In this document: piece by piece, positions 33,629-64,000 of the stretch | Layout of the letters: each line of letters starts with the position of its first letter | Position numbering within the stretch: the stretch's first letter is position 1 | Source: Branchiostoma belcheri | Lineage: Eukaryota; Chordata; Leptocardii; Amphioxiformes; Branchiostomatidae | Length of the DNA stretch: 64,000 nt | Direction: 5' to 3' | NCBI RefSeq assembly: GCF_001625305.1 | Contig: NW_017802379.1 | Location: 2,414,529 to 2,478,528, forward strand | Notes under the pieces: model-generated | The model's database searches: none | What the model was told of the DNA's origin: nothing | The model's input: the letters and a program-made list of their open reading frames with translations, nothing else | Position numbers and translations under genes: made by a program

Positions 33629-34689
33629 CTAGCGAACTAGACAGCAACAGTAGTTCGGACCGCAGTAGTTAGCTGAACAGCCGGCGCTGAAGTAGCGGTA
33701 GGTGGCGAGGCCGACTTCGCCAGCATCCGTCTGGACTCCGGGGTTGGGCTGGAGGACCGGCCGATTCTGGTACACATGGAGGGCATCGAAACAAGCTGAA
33801 GTGCTGCGGAAAAGAAAGAGTATCGGTTGGTTTTACCCTGGGTGCCAGGATAGTATCGGGCCGTTAGCCGTTTTCCTTCGGGAGCCAAGAGCCCTTCGCC
33901 CGCCTATCTAAATTACCGCTACGGGGGCTATGGGTCTGACGCCCAGGCTAGAGTTGAGCTCGATTTTTGGCTGGCCCTTCGAAGTTCTATGCCATAAAGC
34001 AATGCTGCATTGCAACAGTAATGGTAAAATCATATACAAACCTTCCTTGGTTATGGACAGTTGCTCGCATGGCGTCTCTTTGGGAAGTGCAGATGTCGTC
34101 ACAAGTCGGAACGTCGGCTCCGCAGGTCCGACGGATGGCGAAGACGAACGAAGGTCCCTCGGCCGCCGCCGTACAAATGCTCTGCGCCAGCTCGTCGTAG
34201 AAGTTGTAGTACGCCGTGCCTGATCGAGAAGGAAGTTGAATGTTAGCCTCTTCGCAGATTTCTGATGCGGCGGCGTTAGGTTTTTTTCGGGGAGCGACGG
34301 TTTTGCCGCCGAGGGACTTTGCCGGAGAGGGACGGTTTCCGCGCACCACCGTCTCTCCCCGGCAAAAGTCCCTCGACCGGTGACAAAACCGTCGCTCCCC
34401 GAAAAAAATTAACGCCACCGCATCAGAAGTCTGTAGGAGGCTAATAGAATGTACGCAAATTAGTTAGCATGAAGATTAATTATTGTAAAGTATTCCGAAT
34501 CGCATGGGACTGCAGTTTGAAAGGAAGCCGCTGGGGGAGTTTATCTCACCTCAAAGAAAGCATGGATAATATCACGTTAGGATATTTCAATCAAGGAGAC
34601 ACAGTCTTACCTTGTCGTACTTCGGTTGGTGAGCCCTGACACAGCGCCACCAGGAACAGTATCACGGTAACCCCCAAAACAGCCATCAT
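33629..34689 (-). CDS. Small secreted cysteine-rich protein, 143 aa
   Basis: Three exons join in phase: 34611-34689, 34042-34219 and 33629-33803 (TAG). The donors are CAAG|GTAAG and GGAAG|GTTTGT, and the phases are 1 and 2. Residues 1-20 or so are a signal peptide (VILFLVALCQG). The mature protein contains YYNFYDELAQSIC, TCGADVPTCDDICTS, ACFDALHVYQNRP, GLATYRYFSAGC and ends with CGPNYCCCLVR. Its ten or so cysteines suggest a compact disulfide-bonded extracellular fold. I do not recognise a named family; similar secreted proteins ending in GPNYCCC occur among invertebrate uncharacterised proteins, as far as I recall. The signal-peptide exon closely resembles that of ApeC B in the same orientation about 4.6 kb away. 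The start could be either of two adjacent ATGs (34687-34689 or 34684-34686). Function unknown; a defence or extracellular role is only inference. Confidence 0.82.
34243..34444. mobile_element. Full-length TTAGCCTC MITE in intron 1 of the Cys-rich gene
   Basis: TTAGCCTC at 34243 and GAGGCTAA ending at 34444 are inverted termini. The arms share GCAGATTTCTGATGCGG / CCGCATCAGAAGTCTG and CGGGGAGCGACGGTTTTG / CAAAACCGTCGCTCCCCG. About 200 bp, no coding capacity; best copy of three in the window. Confidence 0.88.
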
Positions 34690-35059
34690 GCACCAATCTC
34701 GTAACTGTAGTGAGTAGTCAAATATAATTGACATGTGTTTGAATCTTGTTGACTTGGTTATCAAAAGATCAATGAGATAAAGCAAAAATACACATGATTA
34801 CAGTGAAGAGCCATGTGCGGTTTGCTCACAAACAAGCTTACCGTCGCGCGATAGAAGGACTCGAGGAGTTTTTTTGACAAAAAAACTGACTGTCAGAGAC
34901 CAGTAACTTGTGACCACCGTTTACTGAATGTGATCATTACCTCGTGTCTCTGTGCGTTTAAATATCGTTGTTTCCTCAATAGTTGTCGTAGGACCGTCGT
35001 TTCCTTAGTAGTTTTCGGAGGACGTTTTCTCAGTATACGTAGGGTAGAGTATAGTGTTT

Positions 35060-35345
35060 GGCTCATACCCAAGAGGTCCCAGGTCACTGAATCCTGCCCG
35101 ACGCCACCGCTCTTGTGCCATTGGGAAAGGCACTTTACACGACTTTTCTCAGGTGTAAATGGGTACCTAGCTATAGCTTTGGTTACGGACGTCCCTCGGA
35201 TAGGACGTTAAATGGAGGTCCCGTGTTTGGGAGAGCCACGCCCCATGCACGTTAAAGAACCCACCACACTTATAGAAAAAAGAAGGGGTTCTTCCCGGTG
35301 TGAGTGGATCAAACCTTACAGTTTGGTCTCAGGTTTGACATCTTT
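35060..35345 (+). mobile_element. tRNA-derived SINE, longest copy
   Basis: ACCCAAGAGGTCCCAGG begins a degenerate B box. It is followed by CTTGTGCCATTGGGAAAGGC and CACTTTACACGACTTTTCTC, then GGACGTTAAATGGAGGTCCC, GTTTGGGAGAGCCACGCC and CACGTTAAAGAACCCACCA. Blocks of this body recur at six other sites in the window on both strands. Confidence 0.75.
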
Positions 35346-35781
35346 GAAGAGATGATAGTTACCTGTTATCCTTTCTCAGATGTGGCAAATCTTCATAAAT
35401 AAGTATACGCTCTACCAGTAGGCGTCGATCCAACATCTTTCTGTCTGACGCCTTCTTAGAAGGCACTTGGTTAAAGGTGTACCTCCCGAGGTCTGCATCT
35501 TTAATGCGAAGTACACCGGAAGTAGTATACTAGAAAAACGTCAACATATGCTAAACATGGGGAACGTATTTGTAGCTGAGTCCACAGAAAGAGAACACAA
35601 AGTCCACAGGTACATGTATGTTGTCGCGTCTACACTGAGCTCTTTCCAAGTTGTGGCGTACTACTATACAGAGGGGTCATATTTGCATAGGATTTGGCAA
35701 TGTTCCAAAACAACAGCCTGGCCGAGCAGCGTTGTTTCAGTCAGTCGTGTACAAGTCAACTTCCCGGTTCAAGTGACACCT

Positions 35782-35821
35782 TCTAGGTACTGCACGGTAA
35801 GTCTAGGTACTGCACGGTAAG
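35782..35821. repeat. 2 x 20-bp perfect tandem repeat
   Basis: TCTAGGTACTGCACGGTAAG occurs twice head to tail. Each unit ends in a splice-donor-like CG|GTAAG. Confidence 0.9.
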
Positions 35822-36560
35822 ATACTTCGTGCTTTTATCACAGTAAGGTTGTGTGGCCACACGTCGATACCTCAAACTATAAATTTCCTTTGCTGTAGTT
35901 TTGTCAACAAGGTGCTGTTGCATGGAGTGACTAACCGATAACTAGCGTAAATTCATTTACGTTCGTGGGAACTTAATTGACACGGTCCTTGAGGCTGCTT
36001 AACTGAGGCGTTCAAGGTGGGTACAGAGAGTGCATTGCTGAGTCCTGACAGAAAATCTGTACTATTCATTGTTCACCGTGTGATTCTGGCGGTTGAGAGG
36101 TCACCGTGATCGTGATAGCCACGGGCATAAAACCAGCGGGAACCATTTACAACATTTAGGGACAAACGGTTGAACAGGTTATACATGTGAAAAACATGGC
36201 GGATGAATTGACTCAACTGACAACAACTTGAGAATCACTAGAAACGGTGTTGTGTGAAACATTTGTTGACAGTGTTAACGTGTGTGTATGTTTTATGGTG
36301 TTTGAACTCACTTGATGTGTGCCTAGTACGTGGGCAAACATTACACAACTGAGTTCTCGAGAATTGTCATGGGTCTCTGCTTACTTACCTCACAGTGCTA
36401 TTAACGTTACAGTGCAATGTCGTTTGAAAATACTAGTGCTAGTCAGGATCGTTGACTGCATTGTATTTTTTTTGACAAAGAATGTTGATATTGTATTTTA
36501 TAAATGGTACGTTACAGTTTTGTTTTCTTTTCTCTATCTAGAGAAACATCTGACGTCAGA

Positions 36561-39242
36561 ATGGACCAACAAGAATCCTCAGTCAGGCACCGTCATGCCA
36601 CAAATCCTTCCCTAGACATCTCTACCGCCGAGAGGGACGAAAAGACAACAAACGGAGCAGTCAAGGAACAAGGTGAGCTGTTTTGTAGTGAGATTCCTAT
36701 CGTGAAACGCAACGGAATTATAAATGCGCTTACATTGATTATGCAAATCAAGACCTGATTTACATAGTCAGCATTTGTTTATGTTAAATAGCCATCTAAG
36801 CCCCAAATCCTTGAATATTCAAACAAAACCGATAGATGCTAAGATTAACACGACATATTTCCGTGTACGTTAGGAGCGAGAAACAGATATTTACTTTCGT
36901 GCCTTGCATGCATTCTTTTCGTAAGGTGGAAAGGTAGCCCCCGACGCTGTGAAGCGACGCCAGTCGAGTAGCGATGGAAGTGCAGGCTGGATGGCGATGC
37001 TCACCAAGCCGGTTGACCCTTTGACTCTTGCAGTCTTCAGGTTTCTGTTCGGAGCCGCTATGGTGGTACACATTGTCAGAGCAGTGCTCACTCAAGGTAA
37101 ATTTCAGCAAGTCTTGTAATTGTAGTCAGTTGATACAGAGTATATGATATGGTCAGCTAAGATGTTTGAAAGTGCCAGAACAAATTTTTTGCGTAATGTT
37201 TCCATGTATATAGTATTTATCTACGGTTAAAAGATGGCCAGAACATTTTGTGTTCAACTAGATCGGTAATGAAAAAACAACGACGCAGGGCTTAATCAGC
37301 ATCAATATCCTTACGTCAAAGACGATGTTCAATTTATGCTTTGCAATATTCGAGGGCAATGTGATAAGATATTGTCCAACATCTAATTTTTCCCTTTTCA
37401 GATGTGATCGAAGCGAACTTCCAGGACTTTTTCCCTGAGACAAACTTTCACTACTACTTCGCCATGAACGTCTGGAAGCCACCTGTCGACGTCACTTGGT
37501 TAATCTTCTGGGCATGCGCAGTTTCTGCTGGCCTCTTGTCCATTGGTTTTTTGTATCGTTTGGCCTCCCTGTCGTTTCTCTTTCTTTTTACTTACATAAA
37601 TCTCATGGAAAAGGCTCGCTACAACAACCACTACTATCTGTACGTTCTCGTCTCCTTCTTGTTTCTTATAACGGACTGCCACACAAGTTTTTCGTTAGAT
37701 CACCTCATTGCTCGTTGGAGAGGAAAGAAAAATGAAAGGACTGTTCCTGCGTGGCATCTATACATCTTTCGATTCCAGATATTTGTCTGCTATTTTTATG
37801 GGAGCATCGCCAAAATGAATTACGATTGGGTTATCCGCGGGGAACCGTGCAAAACGTGGTTCTATAGGGTTGAGCCTATTCGCCAATTGGCTGAAATGGT
37901 CGTCCCGGTTGAATATGTGCCTAGCGTGATTGGTTACTTCTTCAGCACAGGTGGACTTGCCTTCGACTTTCTTATTGGTTTCATGCTTCTCAGCCAGACA
38001 TTTCGACCAATGGGGTTCCTCCTCACATTTGGGTTCCATTTAACGAATCACTTCGTCTTCAAAATCGGCACGTTTCCTTGGGTAATGATGGCCACAAATA
38101 TCATTTTTATCGAACCGGAGACGGCTTCAAAAATACCGATTTTGAAAAGTTTTGCCTATTCTGCATATCCCAAAAGCAATGATGAAAAGAAAACTAAAAT
38201 ATCAAAGCTATGTCGTCCGCTATTGGTCCTTTTGTTCTGCTACGTCACTGCGCAATGCCTTGTGCCTTTCCGCCATTGGCTGTACCCCGGTGACGTCAAC
38301 TGGACCATGGAGGGACATCAGTTCAGTTGGAGAATGATGCTGAATGCAGAAGACGTCGTCCTGCGCACTCTTATAAGACCACAAGATGGGGCCGAAGTAG
38401 TGCACACTGGCTACCAGGTAGGGATCATTTGGAAATGTTTGCTTCTGATGAACACTACCATGTAACTAATGTTGTTTTTTGCCTAAAAATATGATATATC
38501 GGATGATTTAATAAATTTAACTTACATAAATATTACATGAGGATTTGAGTATCTCCGTTTGTAGCCTTGAAGAAGACGTACACACACTCATTTTATTTGT
38601 CAATGTTTCCTTTTGCAGCTCAATGCCAGGCAGATGAAGCGCATGATTACAGACCCAGAAATGATTCTGCAGTACGCACAGTATCTCGGCAGGGAGCACA
38701 TGCAGACCACGGGAAGTCCTGCAAGTGTGCGTTTGGACATGTGGAGGTCACTGAATAACAGGTGAATACTTTGATCCTACCCAAAAAATCGACTGAGTTT
38801 TCGCCTGCCCTACTGCAGTCTACCGCATAGCGCTGGATACAGCTTTCTCCCGAACAGAAGTCGCCGCTTTAGCTGCTCGTAGAAACAAATGCTACCCTGC
38901 TAGAGGTTCGTGATTCAAGTGAAGTCATTGGGCATGATGAATTCGAAATGTTGCCATTAATTTGAATAGAGCTATTCGACTCTGACGTTTAAGACATTTA
39001 ACTATCATCCCCAGGCCCTTCCAACGATGGGTTGACCCATCAGTTGATCTCACCACTACCGACTACTGGGCCTTCCACTACGCCTGGCTGGAGCCCCAGC
39101 TTCCGGACTCCGCCCTCGACTTCTCCGAGATGGACAGAATCCGTGCCGAGGCGAGGGATCACGGGAAAATGGCATCCTTCTTCATGGACAAGCCTGGTGG
39201 GGTAAGTGTATAGGGTTTAGAAACTTCTTCCTTTCTTTCTTT

Positions 39243-39306
<64 letters not shown>

Positions 39307-39900
39307 ACTCTCCCTCTGTCTTTCACTGGGAACTCTCCATGCTGTGGCCTTGTATTATAACCGAGAGGAGTCTCTCTCTCTCTCGCTCTCAATAATATTC
39401 TCTGTGCGTCTCTCTAAGCTCGCCTTAATGTTCGGACGTTCCTTCACGTCGATAAAGAATTACATGTATCTATCTATGAAAGCAAAGTATACTACACCTA
39501 AGTAGCCCACTGTCTCCTCACCACAAACAAGCCAATATATTAATGGTAATTTTTATAGAGTTCTAGCCGTTAAATCCCATCATCTACAGAGGACTAATTA
39601 AAGCTTCTAATTCCTTCTTTGATGCACGACCAGGTTTTCAAGACGACGCTCCAGGCCGGCGGTCCGTGCTCGAACGTCACCCTGCTCGCGGTGAGCGGAG
39701 ACGTGACGGTGCAGGTCAGGAAGGTGCACACCCCCGTCCCGGTCGGCACGGAGTTCGCCCTCCCCGCCACGGGGGGCTTCCACAGGGTGCGGACGGGCGG
39801 GGACGGCCCTGCCGCCGTCTGGGCTTACCTGCACGACTGCTCCCCGGGACACTTTCACGACGCCATGATGATGACCAGCATGGATAGCTGGGAACTGTAA
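36561..39900 (+). CDS. GGCX: Vitamin K-dependent gamma-carboxylase-like enzyme, 631 aa
   Basis: Six coding exons join in phase: 36561-36672, 36926-37096, 37402-38417, 38619-38761, 39015-39201 and 39634-39900 (TAA). GGCX converts Glu to gamma-carboxyglutamate in the ER membrane while oxidising vitamin K hydroquinone. The match to vertebrate GGCX is collinear: KPVDPLTLAVFRFLFG (about 65-80), YNNHYYLY (168-175), RFQIFVCYFYGSIAKMNYDW (218-237), NWTMEGHQFSWRMM, then a beta-rich C-terminal domain. Lys232 aligns with the catalytic-base Lys of the human enzyme (K218) and His171 with the NNH histidine. Multiple membrane helices span the long third exon. It ends about 125 residues earlier than human GGCX, with no equivalent of the long C-terminal tail. 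The start is the first ATG after an acceptor at 36541; an upstream non-coding exon is likely. A GGCX paralog rather than the orthologue is possible. Confidence 0.9.
39245..39300. repeat. (TC)n microsatellite
   Basis: An uninterrupted TC dinucleotide tract lies in the last intron of the carboxylase gene. Confidence 0.97.
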
Positions 39901-40211
39901 TATATAGACACTCACTAGATAACCAATGTGCAGTGACAAACATATGACTTACGTGCACTTTTGTAAAGAAACCATGAAAAACACAAACAAAATGGTTTGC
40001 GTGTCATCGCTTTGACTGTGTCATATTATATTCTCATTTAGAAGAGAGGAAAAAAATAACCAGATTTAGAGTGAACAGAGATATATATATGTGGAGCTAC
40101 TGCTAGCTTGGAAGAATATATTTAAGTCTGTTTTCTGTTTGTAAATAACAAAATTCCCAATGCCGCGCCGAATCACATTGAAACATAGTAACTTACATTG
40201 AAAGTTGTGAA

Positions 40212-40217
40212 AATAAA
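40212..40217 (+). terminator. Candidate poly(A) signal of the carboxylase gene
   Basis: AATAAA lies about 310 bases after the stop codon, the first such hexamer in the 3' flank. Confidence 0.5.
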
Positions 40218-40532
40218 GAAAGTAAAACGAACCTGTCTGTTGTCATCTCCTTAATTTGGAAGCATTGGTCTATATACTAGTAGCTATTCTTAGATTATTG
40301 ACCAAGAAAATACTGACACAAACTGCGATCTATTTTCCTTGGATGTTGCAAATGATGTTAAATGTATTTATGTATCTAATACGCATCACCTAAATAGAAA
40401 GGCATGAAAAACGCGTTTTCATCTTGTCTCTTTATACTAGTAACTTATTTGCCTGTGATTCATAGAAAGGCTTTCTATGGGGCACTTTTAGTGTATAATG
40501 GCAGCTGGTGAAAACGTTATATATACTAACCG

Positions 40533-40698
40533 TCTCCAAGCAGAGTTTGTGGGGAATGATCGTTACCTTTTTATTACATATGGCCGTTTTTTTTGTCCTG
40601 ATCCCCGTCGGTGGCTAATGGAGCTTCTCTGGCCAATGGATACTGTCTGGCCAATTTGATACTGTCTTTTTTGCCACCGATAGGGATCTGCTTGGAGA
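40533..40698. mobile_element. Short inverted-repeat element (MITE-like)
   Basis: TCTCCAAGCAGA at 40533-40544 and TCTGCTTGGAGA at 40687-40698 are perfect inverted ends. The interior has duplicated GGCCAAT(G/T)(G/T)GATACTGTC units. A related fragment lies at 21340-21425. Length is about 166 bp. Confidence 0.75.
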
Positions 40699-40759
40699 TT
40701 AATATACACTAATTTTGATCAGATGTGTTTTATCAGATTTCAATCAAACCGCCATAAAC

Positions 40760-40916
40760 ATCTTCAAGCAGATATTGGGAAGGAAGATTGTTACGTTTTC
40801 TGACCGCTGGACTTCTCTGACAGCCAGTGTCAACCAGAACAGAAAATCACGTATTTCAGAAAAGCCCCGATAGTCAGAAAACGCTACAGTCCTCCTCCAA
40901 ACCTCTGCTTGAAGAT
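40760..40916. mobile_element. Second short inverted-repeat element
   Basis: ATCTTCAAGCAGA at 40760-40772 pairs with TCTGCTTGAAGAT at 40904-40916. GTTACGTTTTCTGAC pairs with GTCAGAAAACGCTAC further in. The ends differ from those of the adjacent 40533 element by one base, so the two are probably related. Confidence 0.75.
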
Positions 40917-41373
40917 TCGCCCGACAGGTTGTCGTGACGTCATTCCACCATTGCCATATTTGGAAGTGACTCGCTGGAATCGGAGCTCAGTAGTATCCCA
41001 GCATGCATCGCAAATGCTCATGTGGCAGCACATGACTTCGCACTCCCGACAGAAAATAGTCCTCAAATTGTGAAATAATTTTTCTCATAATTCTGACAAG
41101 AACTTATATTAGTATTCGTAAAATGTTATATGCAAATATGAAACGATGCTAATGATATACCTTTGGTGACTCGCGTAATTTGATGAGGAAATTTTCTCAG
41201 CGGAGTAATATATAAACAAGGAGAGTCGGCCATTTCACGCCCTTTCCGCCACTGTCCGCGGTTTCTGCCGGCTACAACGAATACAAACGCCGGCGTTTGT
41301 GGATTCGAACCGGGGACGAAAAGGGGATAAACATTGACTGAACGGTTGCAGTACGAGTTATCAAGTATCGGAC

Positions 41374-63688
<22,315 letters not shown>

Positions 63689-64000
63689 GTACCCACTTGT
63701 CTTACGTGGCTACTTATAAGATGTAGTCCTTATGAACAAGATCGAACTGTAATTGCCAACCCACAAAATTGGACTCACCAAATTTTCGACTGTACAACTC
63801 CAGTCTAACTCTTTGTCAAGGATTGAGCAATCCACTGCTTCCGTGACGTCACATAGATAATACACAGTGGGTCATAGGTTGCAGAAAGTCTGTGGCGCCC
63901 CCCGTCTCTGTTGAGGGATGGTTGTATTGCCCAGATGTAGATGTCCTCTTCAATCCCTCTTGCGAAAAAGTCCAATTCTGTGTCCAAGATTCTTGTAGAT

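Larger units (their letters stand above)
34690..36560. other. Intergenic interval with SINE and tandem repeat
   Basis: It holds the 5' region of the Cys-rich gene (minus), a SINE and a 2 x 20-bp repeat. The acceptor TTCTCTATCTAG at about 36541 implies an unseen 5' UTR exon of the carboxylase gene in this stretch. Confidence 0.5.
39901..41373. other. Intergenic region between carboxylase and clathrin genes
   Basis: It contains the carboxylase 3' UTR, two short inverted-repeat elements and the GC-richer clathrin 5' region (about 41,210-41,373). No TATA box is obvious near the clathrin start, as expected for a housekeeping gene. Confidence 0.5.

Noticed and set aside
37404-38465. Carboxylase reading frame as a stand-alone 353-residue gene
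   Set aside because: It is a single large internal exon (37402-38417) that reads on into the intron; flanking exons join in phase.

Overview
This window is nuclear DNA of an invertebrate chordate. The most likely source is an amphioxus (Branchiostoma), although I have no database match to prove it. The evidence is: genes split into many short GC-rich exons with GT-AG introns in AT-rich DNA; a clathrin heavy chain very close to the vertebrate protein; two ApeC (apextrin C-terminal) domain genes, a family known to be expanded in amphioxus; TNFR/EGF mosaics; and many tRNA-derived SINEs and short inverted-repeat elements. No operons, CRISPR arrays or prokaryotic features were seen.

Layout, left to right. 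(1) 303-1789, minus strand: four exons of a coiled-coil/TNFR/EGF-like protein that runs off the left edge. (2) About 1.8-10.9 kb: no convincing gene; it holds a TA-flanked inverted-repeat element and a TTTC microsatellite. (3) 10.9-11.9 kb, minus: a secreted acidic and coiled-coil protein with an angiopoietin/myocilin-like N-terminal cysteine motif. (4) 14.0-24.8 kb: a recent direct duplication of about 2.5 kb. The right copy holds an intact single-exon class A GPCR of the S1P/LPA/cannabinoid type; the left copy carries two frameshifts. Between the copies is a plus-strand ApeC gene (A, 8 coding exons). (5) 25.3-30.8 kb, minus: ApeC gene B (11 coding exons), convergent with A and sharing its exon structure. 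(6) 33.6-34.7 kb, minus: a 143-residue secreted cysteine-rich protein whose signal-peptide exon resembles that of ApeC B. (7) 36.5-39.9 kb, plus: a vitamin K-dependent gamma-carboxylase-like integral membrane enzyme, complete but short at the C-terminus. (8) 41.4-64 kb, plus: clathrin heavy chain, 26 coding exons covering about 1,445 codons and truncated by the right edge, plus a candidate 27-nt in-frame microexon.

The ApeC pair and the cysteine-rich protein form a secreted, probably immune-related neighbourhood. By family knowledge, ApeC domains bind bacterial wall components. Both ApeC proteins here place a furin-type site just before a hydrophobic/coiled-coil region, which suggests a processed proprotein. 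The carboxylase and clathrin genes are housekeeping neighbours without an obvious functional link. Exon boundaries were set by hand from splice consensus, phase continuity and homology, so they should be accurate but have no transcript support.
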